From contig DMIX01000114.1 of assembly GCA_003451975.1 (NCBI GenBank), forward strand, positions 1 to 10,135: 10,135 nucleotides of DNA. The letters run 5' to 3'. Shown here in pieces: positions 1 to 6,847 of this stretch (position 1 is the stretch's first letter; every line of letters starts with the position of its first letter). Position numbers and translations under genes: made by a program. This stretch comes from Propionibacteriaceae bacterium. GTDB lineage: Bacteria; Actinomycetota; Actinomycetes; Propionibacteriales; Propionibacteriaceae. The notes beneath the pieces were generated by a model. It worked only from the letters and a program-made list of their open reading frames with translations, was not told the DNA's origin and ran no database searches.

Positions 1-757
1 GCCCGAACCACCGGGCCAGGCCGCAGGCCACGGCGGGCTGGACGAGCACCTTCAACACCGAGACCAACAACAACTCCGGCGCATGAGCACCCCGTCCCGG
101 CAGCGGATCCAGGCGCAACGAGATGCCGAACGCCAACAGCATCGCCGGAACCGCCACCGCCCCCAACATGACCGCAGGACTCCATACCGGCTCGGGAATC
201 GGAAGCTGCAGCGCATTCACGACCAGCCCCGCGACCGTGCCCACCGTCAACGGATTGCGGATCGGCAGACTCAGGTAATACCACCAGCGGCGTCCATTGG
301 TCGCAGCATCAGTACTGGTGGCGTCCAGCAGCGCCAGTGCCGTGGGTTGCAGGATGACCACCTGAATCAGCAGGATCGGCGCCATCCAGGTCATGTCCCC
401 CAGCACGTAGGCCGCGATCGGCAGGCCCAGATTCCCGGCATTGGTGTATCCGGAGCACAAAGCCCCGATGACCTGCGGCTGAGCCGGCCGCGAGCCCAGC
501 CACAGCCGTCCGACCACCAGATACAGTGCCAGCACGCTCACAATGGCTAAGGCCGAGACGATGACCGTGGCACTGAACAGGTGCTTCAAGTCGGCGCGCG
601 CCACCAGCGTGAACAACAGCACCGGCGCCGCGACCATGAAAGCGGTTCGCGACAGGACCCGCCGGGCGTTGTCGTCCAACACGCGAAAATGCGCGGCCAA
701 CCAGCCAGCAGCGACAATGACAGCGATCGCGAGGTATCCACTCAGCGCCGCTTGCAT
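1..757 (-). CDS. AEC family (auxin efflux carrier-like) transporter, C-terminus outside window
   Basis: Inner-membrane permease of the AEC/MalP-like family, which moves small organic anions or similar solutes; the substrate cannot be read from sequence. I translated it from the reverse strand. The first 252 residues are present and the rest runs off the left edge (family length is about 300). The start reads MQAALSGYLAIAVIVAAGWL, a typical AEC first helix. Further hydrophobic helices lie near residues 39-53, 62-83, 96-118, 124-143, 170-183 and 196-211. The segment GYTNAGNLGLPIAA at about 103-116 is the family's conserved Asn/Gly/Pro region in the first half, and MLLAFGISL at about 206-214 is typical of the second half. 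The frame is fully open. No good Shine-Dalgarno precedes the ATG, but TACGCT lies 6 nt upstream, so the mRNA may be leaderless. The gene is divergent from the acyltransferase. Confidence 0.9.
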   Translation of the reverse strand, partial: MQAALSGYLAIAVIVAAGWLAAHFRVLDDNARRVLSRTAFMVAAPVLLFTLVARADLKHLFSATVIVSALAIVSVLALYLVVGRLWLGSRPAQPQVIGALCSGYTNAGNLGLPIAAYVLGDMTWMAPILLIQVVILQPTALALLDATSTDAATNGRRWWYYLSLPIRNPLTVGTVAGLVVNALQLPIPEPVWSPAVMLGAVAVPAMLLAFGISLRLDPLPGRGAHAPELLLVSVLKVLVQPAVACGLARWFG

Positions 758-763
758 CGGCCC

Positions 764-769
764 AGCGTA
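764..769 (-). promoter_or_regulatory. Candidate -10 hexamer TACGCT of the AEC transporter gene
   Basis: On the minus strand TACGCT fits the TANNNT form. It is followed by exactly 6 nt (GGGCCG) and then the ATG at 757, so transcription would start at or next to the start codon. No clear -35 is visible. The spacing is shared with three other genes in this window. Confidence 0.45.
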
Positions 770-857
770 GAGCGCGGATCGGTACGCACGACGGTCCGCT
801 CTCACGCCTCGGCTACCCAGCTTGTGATGGTGTGTCGCAGCGGCCGGATCAGGGTCG

Positions 858-863
858 TACGAT
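858..863 (+). promoter_or_regulatory. Candidate -10 hexamer TACGAT of the acyltransferase gene
   Basis: TACGAT lies 6 nt before the GTG at 870, suggesting a leaderless transcript from that codon. The competing reading is the GTG at 864, with AGGG at 851-854 as a ribosome site 9 nt upstream. Both cannot hold if this hexamer is the -10. A good -35 is not visible. Confidence 0.4.
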
Positions 864-869
864 GTGCGG

Positions 870-2126
870 GTGCCACAGCGGAATCACCTGATCGACCTTG
901 CTCGGGTGGGCTCCATGCTGATCGTGGTCATCTTTCACACCCTGCTGTGGCAGATCCTCTTCGTGGATGGCCAGATCCAGATCGTCCCTTGGGCCCCGGG
1001 CCCGGTGTGGTGGGCCATCAGTTGGATCTGCACCATCATCCCGGTCTTCTTCGTGGCGGCCGGCTATTCCAATGCCGTGGTAGTCGACACCTGGCGCGCC
1101 ACCAGTGATGCCTATGCGGGCTTTCTCACCCTGCGCGGCACCAAACTGCTCGGGCCACTCACCCTCTTCGTCCTCGTGTTCACCACCATCGGCTCGCTGG
1201 CCGCCTGGCTGGGATGGCCTGAGCAAGCTGCCGCCCTGAGTCGGCAGTTCGCTCAGCTGCTGTGGTTCTTGGTGACGTACCTACTGCTGCTGGCTGCTGC
1301 GCCGTTGGCGGTATGGGTTCACGACCACTGGGGCGGATGGATCATGCTGCCGCTGCTCGCCGGCGTGATCGCAGTGGACGTCGCCGTGCGTCTGACCGGC
1401 AACCTGGAACTGCAATGGGTGAACCTGCTGTTCGCCTGGCCACTGGCCCATCAGTGGGGCATCGCCTACCACCGAGGCTGGTTCCGCGGCTGGCGCGTCT
1501 CCCCACTGCTGGGACTCCTCACGGCAGGTGCTGCGCTCATCGCTGTCCTGGTGATCGGATTCGGCTATCCCGCCGCAGCGGTGGCCTGGGCCGACATTCC
1601 AGTCGCCAATCTGTTGCCGCCGACGTTGGTGATCGTGGTGCTGGGGTGGTGCCAGACCGTCGTTCTGGCGCTGCTGGAGAAGGCCGGAACCGCAGACCGA
1701 CTGCGCGAACGCACCGCCCGCGGCGTGCGTCTGGCCAATGCGCTGCTGCTCTCGGTGTATCTGTGGCACATCCCGGTGATCGTGATGGTCGGCGGCATTC
1801 TCGCCGGGCTCACCCTGCTGTGGCCTGCCGGCTCGGCAGTCTTGCTCAACCCGCTGCTGCTGGTGATTCTCGTGCTGGCAGCGGTCACCGGAATCGTCCC
1901 GCTGATCGCCCGCGTCGAGGTGCGGCTGATTCCCACACCGGGGCCGGGATCACCGAGCACCCCCCTGACCTTGATCGGCTTCGCTGCCTTCGTCGTCGGC
2001 ATTTGGGCCGTCTGGCAATTCGGTGCGGTGCTGGCACCCATCGACCCGGCAGGCGCCACTGCGGTCATGACCTACCTGGTCGGAGCGGGATTGCTGTGGC
2101 GTGCAACGACCCGCACCTCGGGTTAG
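870..2126 (+). CDS. Acyltransferase family 3 (OafA/YrhL-like) integral membrane protein
   Basis: Membrane acyltransferase of the Acyl_transf_3 family, whose members transfer acyl groups such as acetyl from the inside to envelope sugars or other acceptors. The acceptor here is unknown. Numbering from GTG 870 (418 residues), the N-terminus NHLIDLARVGSMLIVVIFH has the family pattern of D9, R12 and a histidine in the first helix (H23). FFVAAGY at 60-66 corresponds to the family FF..SGY motif. SVYLWHIPV at 295-303 matches the conserved S.YLWH.P segment. Hydrophobic stretches predict about 10-12 transmembrane helices over the whole length, with no extra C-terminal SGNH domain. An alternative GTG at 864 adds two residues. 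The gene ends 36 nt before the DedA-like gene, so the two could share a transcript. Family assignment is firm; the biological substrate is not. Confidence 0.87.
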   Translation: MPQRNHLIDLARVGSMLIVVIFHTLLWQILFVDGQIQIVPWAPGPVWWAISWICTIIPVFFVAAGYSNAVVVDTWRATSDAYAGFLTLRGTKLLGPLTLFVLVFTTIGSLAAWLGWPEQAAALSRQFAQLLWFLVTYLLLLAAAPLAVWVHDHWGGWIMLPLLAGVIAVDVAVRLTGNLELQWVNLLFAWPLAHQWGIAYHRGWFRGWRVSPLLGLLTAGAALIAVLVIGFGYPAAAVAWADIPVANLLPPTLVIVVLGWCQTVVLALLEKAGTADRLRERTARGVRLANALLLSVYLWHIPVIVMVGGILAGLTLLWPAGSAVLLNPLLLVILVLAAVTGIVPLIARVEVRLIPTPGPGSPSTPLTLIGFAAFVVGIWAVWQFGAVLAPIDPAGATAVMTYLVGAGLLWRATTRTSG

Positions 2127-2162
2127 ACTTCGCCCGTACTGCGCCCCGACTGGGAGGTTTCG

Positions 2163-2666
2163 ATGGATCCGACACAGTGGGACGCACCCTTCCCTGTTGT
2201 CGTCGCGGCGCTGTTCGTCATCGTGATGCTGCGAGCCAACGCCACCTTCTGGATCGGGCGGCTGAGCGTCGTCGGCCTGCGTCGGTTCCGGCTCTCGGCT
2301 CTCCTCGACTCGCCGGGATACCTCCGCGCCAGTGAACGCATTGACCGCTACGGCGCCCCCGTGGTGACACTGTCCTTCCTCACCGTCGGCTTCCAGACAC
2401 TGGCCAACCTGGCTGCCGGAGCGACCGGAATGAAGCTGCGGCACTATCTGCCGGCGGTGTCCATCGGCGGGGTGATCTGGGCGTTCATCTACGCCACCGT
2501 GGGCTTCGTCGGGCTGGAGTTGTTCGGTCGACTGTATGCCTACTCCCCCACGCTGGCCGTGATCAGCGGGGTGCTCATCGCCGTCGCCATCGCCGGCTAC
2601 GTGGTGTGGCAGTTCCGCCGCCGGGTCGAGACGCCTCCTGCCCCCACGGTGGAGACGTCGGCCTAA
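2163..2666 (+). CDS. DedA/VTT-like (SNARE-associated family) small membrane protein
   Basis: Probable member of the DedA/VTT superfamily, some of which act in lipid-carrier flipping and membrane homeostasis. The protein has 167 residues, shorter than the roughly 200 typical of DedA. GGGAGG at 2152-2157 lies 5 nt before the ATG and fixes the start. There is an N-terminal helix at about 10-24, an amphipathic part with RYGAP at 62-66, then the core: a hydrophobic stretch at 67-80, NLAAGATGMKLRHYLPA at 82-98, and GGVIWAFIYATVGF at 102-115. A last helix lies at about 131-150, with a basic tail (RRR at 152-154). The AG..M...Y....IGG.IW pattern is DedA-like. However, the usual R-x-x-P-x-x-R before the AG is replaced by LSFLTVGFQT, with no Arg or Pro. 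It may therefore be a functionally divergent paralogue. The identification rests on pattern resemblance only. Confidence 0.72.
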   Translation: MDPTQWDAPFPVVVAALFVIVMLRANATFWIGRLSVVGLRRFRLSALLDSPGYLRASERIDRYGAPVVTLSFLTVGFQTLANLAAGATGMKLRHYLPAVSIGGVIWAFIYATVGFVGLELFGRLYAYSPTLAVISGVLIAVAIAGYVVWQFRRRVETPPAPTVETSA

Positions 2667-2669
2667 GAT
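2664..2669 (+). promoter_or_regulatory. Candidate -10 hexamer TAAGAT of the 70-residue gene
   Basis: TAAGAT overlaps the TAA stop of the preceding gene and is followed by exactly 6 nt before the ATG at 2676. This is the same geometry as at three other starts here. No Shine-Dalgarno lies in front of that ATG, which favours a leaderless mRNA or reinitiation after the upstream stop. Confidence 0.4.
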
Positions 2670-2675
2670 CACGTC

Positions 2676-2888
2676 ATGGCCGAGATTCGCAAGTACAACC
2701 CCGAGACCGGCAACGCCATCGCTCAAGCCCTGAGCGCCGCGATGGGAGAACCGGTTCGTCCGCGCACACCCGGCGCACCGGCGGTCAAACCGCACCCAGC
2801 CAAGCAGGAGCCCACCGAGCCGCCGGCAGTCATCAAAATGCGCATCACCACCCAAGCCCGGCCCCAGGACGACGCCGAAGACGACTGA
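2676..2888 (+). CDS. Small hypothetical protein, 70 residues
   Basis: I do not recognise this protein. It begins MAEIRKYNPETGNAIAQALS and has a potentially helical N-terminal 25 residues. A low-complexity, Pro/Ala-rich middle follows at about 26-53, then a short hydrophobic/basic stretch (AVIKMRITTQARP) and an acidic tail ending DDAEDD. There is no membrane segment or signal peptide. Codon choice is strongly G/C at third positions, like the neighbours, which supports real coding. The ATG lies 9 nt after the DedA-like stop, and the stop codon overlaps the first stem of a strong hairpin, as expected for the last gene of a unit. It is probably soluble and cytoplasmic, with unknown function. Confidence 0.55.
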   Translation: MAEIRKYNPETGNAIAQALSAAMGEPVRPRTPGAPAVKPHPAKQEPTEPPAVIKMRITTQARPQDDAEDD

Positions 2889-2920
2889 TCCGGGACCGGT
2901 CTGGTGACCAATCCCGGATC
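2887..2920. terminator. Bidirectional hairpin terminator between convergent genes
   Basis: There is a perfect 9-bp inverted repeat, GATCCGGGA at 2887-2895 and TCCCGGATC at 2912-2920. Inside it lies a second 4-bp stem, GGTC at 2898-2901 and GACC at 2906-2909, with loop TGGT and a 2x2 internal bulge between the stems. It sits between the stop of the 70-residue gene and the end of nrdJ, so it can stop transcription from both sides. No U-tract follows, which is common for actinobacterial terminators. Confidence 0.75.
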
Positions 2921-2944
2921 AGGCTTCACGCCAGGCAGCGACGA

Positions 2945-5776
2945 TCAGCTACAGCCGCTGGTGGCGCCGCAACCCTCGCAGATGTAGCAAGAACCCGACC
3001 GCCGCATCTTGGTGCCACAGGTGAGGCACAGCGGTGCGTCCACGCTCATCCCGGAGATCTTCTCCAACACCTCGGCGGTGGAGTGAGCCTCCATCGGGAC
3101 CAGAGCGGGCTGGTTGGGGCCGTCCTCGTGTACCCGCAGGTCATCGCCGGCGTCATTCTTCAAAGACTCCGACTCGATCATGCCGGCCTCGTCCTCTTCG
3201 GACAGGTACTTGCCGGTCTCGACATAGCGAGCCCGTTCGGCCGCGGTGTAGATACCCAACTCGGCGCGCTCATCGAAGGACAGGTAGTCCAGCGCCAGCC
3301 GGCGGAAGATGTAGTCCATGATCGACTGCGCCATTCGCACATCGGGATCATCGGTCATACCGGCCGGTTCGAACTTCAGGTTGGTGAACTTCTGAGCGAA
3401 CTGCTCCAGCGGCACGCCGTACTGCAGTCCGATGGAAACCGCGATCGAGAAGGCATCCATCACACCGGCCAGCGTCGACCCCTGCTTGCCGAGCTTGAGG
3501 AACACCTCGCCCAGCTTGCCGTCCTCATACTGGCCGGAGGTCATGTATCCCTCAGCACCGGCCACCGAGAACGAGGTAGTACGGCTGACGCGAGACTTCG
3601 GCAGGCGATTGCGGCGAGGCCGGTATTCGACCTTGACCTCGGCGACCTCGGCCTTCTTCTCCTCGGGCTTCTTACCGTCGCTGAGCGGCTGGCCGACCTT
3701 GCAGTTGTCGCGGTAGACCGCCAGCGCCTTCAGGCCGAGCTTCCAGCCCTGCAAATAGACGTCGGCAATATCGTCCACAGCGGCATCCTCGGGCAGATTC
3801 ACCGTCTTGGAGATGGCCCCGGACAGGAAGGGCTGAACCGCAGCCATCATGCGCACGTGGCCCATCGGACGGATCGCTCGGGCGCCCATCGCGGTGTCGA
3901 AGACTTCGTAGTGCTCGGTCTTCAGACCCGGAGCGTCGATGACATGGCCGTTCTCGGCGATGTACTCCACGATCGCTTCGATGGTCTCCTCGGCATAGCC
4001 CAACTTCTTCAGCGCCCGCGGGATCGTCTGGTTGACGATCTGCATCGAACCGCCGCCCACCAGCTTCTTGAACTTCACCAAGGAGAAGTCCGGTTCGATG
4101 CCGGTGGTGTCGCAATCCATCATGAAGCCGATGGTGCCGGTCGGCGCCAGCACCGACGCCTGCGCATTGCGGAACCCGTTCTTGGCACCGAGTTTGACCA
4201 CCTGGTCCCATTCGGCGATGGCCTTGGCCAGCACCGGCTTATCGAGATCGTCGAAGGCCCGCACATCATCGCTGGCGGCCTGATGCTTGCGCATGACCCG
4301 CTGATGGGCTGCCGCATTGCGCTGGTAACCGCTGTAGGAGCCCACGATGGCGGCCAACTCTGCGGAACGACGATAGGAGGCACCGGTCATCAACGAGGTG
4401 ATCGCCGCCGCCAACGCGCGTCCGCCGTCGGAATCGTAGCCACGGCCCACGGCCATCAGTAGCGCGCCGAGGTTGGCGTAGCCGATGCCCAACTGACGAT
4501 AGTTCACCGTGGTCTCGCCGATGGCCTCGGTCGGGAAGTCCGCGAAACAGATCGAGATGTCCATCGCGGTGATGACCAATTCGATGGCCTTGACGAAGGT
4601 GTCAGCGTCGAAGGTGTTGTCCTCGGTGAGGAACTTCATCAGGTTGAGGCTGGCCAGGTTGCAGGAGGAGTTGTCCAGACTCATGTACTCGCTGCAGGGA
4701 TTGGAGGCGTTGATCCGGCCGGATTCCGGGTTGGTGTGCCAGGCGTTGATGGTGTCGTCGTACTGGATGCCCGGATCAGCACATTCCCAGGCCGCTTCGC
4801 TGATCTTGCTGAACAGATCGCGGGCATCAACAGTCTCGATGACCTCACCGGTGGACCGGGCCCGCAGCCCGAACTCGGTGCCGTCTTCGACCGCCCGCAT
4901 GAACTCATCGCTGACCCGCACGGAGTTGTTGGCGTTCTGATATTGGACGCTGACGATGTCCTTGCCGCCCAGGTCCATGTCGAAGCCGGCATCACGCAGC
5001 GCGCGGATCTTGTCCTCTTCGCGAGCTTTGGTCTCGACGAACTCGTAGATGTCGGGATGATCGACGTCCAACACCACCATCTTGGCGGCCCGACGGGTAG
5101 CACCGCCGGACTTGATGGTGCCCGCCGAGGCGTCCGCGCCGCGCATGAAGGACACCGGGCCCGACGCGGTACCTCCCGAGCTCAGTAGTTCCTTCGAGGA
5201 GCGGATGCGAGACAGGTTCAGACCAGCACCGGAGCCGCCCTTGAAGATGAACCCCTCTTCCTTGTACCAGTTCAGGATCGAGTCCATCGAGTCGTCGACA
5301 CTCAGAATGAAACAGGCACTGACCTGTTGCGGGCTGAGGGTGCCGACGTTGAACCACACCGGAGAGTTGAAGCTGAAGTACTGATGCAGCAGCATCCAGG
5401 TCAACTCGTGTTCGAAGATCTCGGCGTCCGCCGCGTTGGCGAAGTAGCCGTTCTCCTCGCCTGCGATGCGGTACTTGCTGACCACTCGATTGATCAGTGT
5501 CTTCAGGCTGGCTTCGCGTTCTGGCGTGCCCAAGGCACCGCGAAAATACTTGGTGGTGACGATCGTTGAGGCGTTCACGCTCCAGAAGTCCGGAAACTCT
5601 ACGCCGCGTTGCTCGAAGACGGTCTCGCCACTCTTCCAGTTGGTCTGCACCACATCACGAAGATCCCACGTCACCTCGTCGTAGGGGTGCACTCCCGCGG
5701 TAGTGAAGACTCGATCGATCTTCAGGCCCGGGGACTTGCGGTTGCCCCGCGTGGTCGCCTTCACAGTGTCGGTCAT
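2945..5776 (-). CDS. nrdJ: Class II adenosylcobalamin-dependent ribonucleoside-diphosphate/triphosphate reductase
   Basis: Makes deoxyribonucleotides from ribonucleotides using a radical generated from coenzyme B12; cytoplasmic and independent of oxygen. At 943 residues it is full length for the large class II form. The N-terminal B12-RNR domain covers roughly 20-130 and the catalytic barrel roughly 140-690. C155 (SACFILSVDDS) and C372 (SSCNLASLNL) are the expected redox pair. NPCSE at 359-363 carries the radical C361 with N359 and E363. The loop PTGTIGF at 545-551 is the family's substrate-phosphate loop. A TSCPD-type domain follows at about 718-830. The C-terminal tail has C917, C920, C930, C933, C936 and C942, the metal-binding and shuttle cysteines. 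A GAAAGG ribosome site lies 11 nt before the ATG. It is 39 nt downstream of nrdR and surely co-transcribed. No B12 riboswitch is visible upstream. Confidence 0.99.
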   Translation of the reverse strand: MTDTVKATTRGNRKSPGLKIDRVFTTAGVHPYDEVTWDLRDVVQTNWKSGETVFEQRGVEFPDFWSVNASTIVTTKYFRGALGTPEREASLKTLINRVVSKYRIAGEENGYFANAADAEIFEHELTWMLLHQYFSFNSPVWFNVGTLSPQQVSACFILSVDDSMDSILNWYKEEGFIFKGGSGAGLNLSRIRSSKELLSSGGTASGPVSFMRGADASAGTIKSGGATRRAAKMVVLDVDHPDIYEFVETKAREEDKIRALRDAGFDMDLGGKDIVSVQYQNANNSVRVSDEFMRAVEDGTEFGLRARSTGEVIETVDARDLFSKISEAAWECADPGIQYDDTINAWHTNPESGRINASNPCSEYMSLDNSSCNLASLNLMKFLTEDNTFDADTFVKAIELVITAMDISICFADFPTEAIGETTVNYRQLGIGYANLGALLMAVGRGYDSDGGRALAAAITSLMTGASYRRSAELAAIVGSYSGYQRNAAAHQRVMRKHQAASDDVRAFDDLDKPVLAKAIAEWDQVVKLGAKNGFRNAQASVLAPTGTIGFMMDCDTTGIEPDFSLVKFKKLVGGGSMQIVNQTIPRALKKLGYAEETIEAIVEYIAENGHVIDAPGLKTEHYEVFDTAMGARAIRPMGHVRMMAAVQPFLSGAISKTVNLPEDAAVDDIADVYLQGWKLGLKALAVYRDNCKVGQPLSDGKKPEEKKAEVAEVKVEYRPRRNRLPKSRVSRTTSFSVAGAEGYMTSGQYEDGKLGEVFLKLGKQGSTLAGVMDAFSIAVSIGLQYGVPLEQFAQKFTNLKFEPAGMTDDPDVRMAQSIMDYIFRRLALDYLSFDERAELGIYTAAERARYVETGKYLSEEDEAGMIESESLKNDAGDDLRVHEDGPNQPALVPMEAHSTAEVLEKISGMSVDAPLCLTCGTKMRRSGSCYICEGCGATSGCS

Positions 5777-5815
5777 GGTTGGAACTGCCTTTCGGTACTC
5801 GGCGGTGGTGGGGGG

Positions 5816-6274
5816 TTAGTTGGTGGCCAGCACAGGCTGACGCAACGAATCGATCTCGGACGTGAAATCGTCCACAGAGTTGAAGTTCTTGTACACGCTC
5901 GCAAAGCGGAGATACGCGACCGAGTCAAGGTCACGAAGCGGGCCCAGGATCGCCAGACCGACCTCATCGGCCGGAATCTCGGCCTGCCCACAGGCACGGA
6001 GGCTCTCCTCGACCTGCTGGCCGAGCCGCGCCAGATCAGCTTCAGAGACCGGGCGGCCCTTGCAAGCCTTCCTGACACCATTGATGACCTTCTCCCGGGA
6101 GAAGGGCTCTACGACTCCGGAACGCTTCAACACCACCAACTGCATCTGCTCCAAGGTGGTGAATCGACGTTCGCACGACGGGCATTGGCGCCGGCGCCGA
6201 ATGCTCTTGCCATCCTCAGCAACCCGGCTGTCCAGAACCCTGGTGTCGGTATTGCGACAGAACGGGCAATGCAT
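5816..6274 (-). CDS. nrdR: Transcriptional repressor NrdR
   Basis: ATP/dATP-sensing repressor of ribonucleotide reductase genes that binds pairs of NrdR boxes. The 152-residue length is typical. The start [17 protein letters not shown] is chosen because a strong ribosome site (GAGGAAGG) lies 8 nt upstream of the ATG. The frame stays open further upstream, but that would place residues ahead of the zinc ribbon. The zinc ribbon uses C3, C6, C31 and C34, with the basic stretch RRRR at 26-29 for DNA contact. The ATP-cone spans about 46-136, beginning [18 protein letters not shown], with K50 and R51 in the usual nucleotide-binding position. It heads the nrdR-nrdJ operon, and a NrdR-like palindrome at its own promoter suggests autoregulation. 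Confidence 0.99.
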   Translation of the reverse strand: MHCPFCRNTDTRVLDSRVAEDGKSIRRRRQCPSCERRFTTLEQMQLVVLKRSGVVEPFSREKVINGVRKACKGRPVSEADLARLGQQVEESLRACGQAEIPADEVGLAILGPLRDLDSVAYLRFASVYKNFNSVDDFTSEIDSLRQPVLATN

Positions 6275-6312
6275 GGCTGACGCCTTCCTCAACGTGCAAC
6301 GGTGGACGAACC

Positions 6313-6321
6313 TGTGGAAAA
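6313..6321 (-). promoter_or_regulatory. DnaA-box-like 9-mer TTTTCCACA
   Basis: Read on the minus strand this is TTTTCCACA, one base from the TTGTCCACA/TTATCCACA consensus. It lies in the leader of nrdR in the same orientation as the second box, with 32 bp between equivalent positions (about three helical turns). Confidence 0.4.
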
Positions 6322-6344
6322 GATGTGTGTCGGTGACCACAAGC

Positions 6345-6353
6345 TGTGGACAA
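6345..6353 (-). promoter_or_regulatory. DnaA box TTGTCCACA upstream of nrdR
   Basis: On the minus strand the sequence is TTGTCCACA, an exact match to the high-GC actinobacterial DnaA box consensus. It lies about 70 bp before the nrdR start and just downstream of the proposed nrdR promoter. DnaA regulates the nrdAB genes of E. coli, so a role in timing RNR expression is reasonable but unproven. Confidence 0.5.
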
Positions 6354-6368
6354 AACACAATCGTGTAA

Positions 6369-6384
6369 CTACTACATCTAGTAG
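6369..6384. promoter_or_regulatory. NrdR-box-like palindrome at the nrdRJ promoter
   Basis: CTACTA-CATC-TAGTAG is a 16-bp palindrome with perfect 6-bp arms. The NrdR box consensus is also 16 bp with core CwAtATaTwG, and the core here, CTACATCTAG, differs at two central positions. It overlaps the proposed -10 of nrdR, where a repressor would block initiation. NrdR sites usually come in pairs about three turns apart; I found no convincing partner. Confidence 0.55.
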
Positions 6385-6411
6385 ATTACGCAGACCACGC
6401 ACCCAACGCAA
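6383..6411 (-). promoter_or_regulatory. Candidate nrdRJ promoter
   Basis: On the minus strand TTGCGT (6411-6406) and TAATCT (6388-6383) are separated by 17 bp. Transcription would start near 6376, in the middle of the NrdR-like palindrome, leaving a leader of about 100 nt that contains both DnaA boxes. The match to sigma-70 consensus is moderate. Confidence 0.4.
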
Positions 6412-6483
6412 GACATCAGCGAACGCGTGTCGCGCCAAACCTCAGAATTGCCACCACAGGCGAGGCTGACTAGCTCCGATGCG

Positions 6484-6792
6484 TCAGCGCAGCACCGAAA
6501 CGGTGGCCACATCGGCGCCATCGACGGCCAGCGGCGCATCACTAACCGCCAAGAAGCTCGTCACCGCAACCACCACACCAGTGAGGAAGAGCCCCACAAA
6601 GAGACTCAGCACCACCGCTATCCCACGGTCGGTCAAGTGCCAACCCGAAGCGGTCTGAGCCGGCCGGACCACCGGGAGAGTAGTGACGCTCGCCATCGAA
6701 CTGCCGTCAAGGCCACCTGAGCGCAGCAGCACCGAAGGCTCGTCACCCTCGATCTCATCAACCATCAGATCATCAATCAGCAAAGCGCTCAT
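6484..6792 (-). CDS. SOS-controlled small single-pass membrane protein at the ChiZ/DivS position
   Basis: A 102-residue protein with an acidic N-terminal part (DDLMVDEIEGDE at about 7-18) and a linker. WHLTDRGIAV at 51-60 leads into one transmembrane helix at about 57-81, followed by a short outside tail of about 20 residues. The start is set by GAGAGG 8 nt before the ATG. Its place, divergent from lexA and upstream of nrdR, is that of Mycobacterium chiZ (Rv2719c) and Corynebacterium divS, SOS-induced proteins that halt division. The LTxRG-plus-helix pattern also resembles the anchor of actinobacterial LysM proteins. The LysM domain is absent: the frame stops after VSVLR, and the sequence beyond the stop does not encode one. 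Two LexA operators lie directly upstream. A division-inhibitor role is inferred from context, not from a domain. Confidence 0.72.
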   Translation of the reverse strand: MSALLIDDLMVDEIEGDEPSVLLRSGGLDGSSMASVTTLPVVRPAQTASGWHLTDRGIAVVLSLFVGLFLTGVVVAVTSFLAVSDAPLAVDGADVATVSVLR

Positions 6793-6806
6793 CGTCGCCA
6801 CCTCTC

Positions 6807-6822
6807 TCGAACACCTGTTCGA
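6807..6822. promoter_or_regulatory. LexA operator 1 (perfect consensus)
   Basis: TCGAAC-ACCT-GTTCGA is an exact match to the actinobacterial SOS box TCGAAC-N4-GTTCGA. It lies 14 bp upstream of the ATG of the small membrane protein, at the expected transcription start downstream of its TAGAGT -10. Confidence 0.93.
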
Positions 6823-6823
6823 T

Positions 6824-6829
6824 ACTCTA
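6824..6829 (-). promoter_or_regulatory. Candidate -10 (TAGAGT) of the SOS membrane protein gene
   Basis: On the minus strand TAGAGT fits TANNNT and lies between LexA operators 1 and 2. Operator 1 would cover the start point and operator 2 the -35 region. No strong -35 is seen. Confidence 0.5.
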
Positions 6830-6847
6830 GCCGCACCGGGGCCGTAT

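Noticed and set aside
1262..2335. A 357-codon plus-strand frame overlapping the acyltransferase and DedA-like genes
   Set aside because: Its product is an Arg/Ala/Gly-rich shadow, while the other frame has clear membrane helices and family motifs.
1950..2855. A 301-codon minus-strand frame opposite three plus-strand genes
   Set aside because: Its composition (Gly, Asp, His, Arg rich) is typical of an antisense shadow. It spans two intergenic gaps and has no ribosome site.
2606..4462. A 618-codon open frame on the plus strand opposite nrdJ
   Set aside because: It is antisense to the conserved class II reductase. The translation is Arg/His/Gly-rich low-quality sequence without a recognisable fold, as expected from the complementary frame of a high-GC gene.
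6337..6349. CCACA-AGC-TGTGG palindrome as a second NrdR box
   Set aside because: Its arms and odd-length centre do not fit the 16-bp NrdR consensus. The right arm is better explained as part of the TTGTCCACA DnaA box.
6313..6353. Chromosome origin, suggested by DnaA boxes
   Set aside because: Only two boxes, no AT-rich unwinding region and no dnaA/dnaN/rnpA/rpmH genes nearby. A regulatory role is more likely.
6275..6358. A 28-residue N-terminal extension of NrdR
   Set aside because: The strong GAGGAAGG site 8 nt before ATG 6274 and the family's MxCPxC start fix the shorter protein.
5777..6483. B12 riboswitch controlling nrdRJ
   Set aside because: No long structured leader or B12-box-like segment was seen. 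The nrdR leader is only about 100 nt and the nrdR-nrdJ gap is 39 nt.
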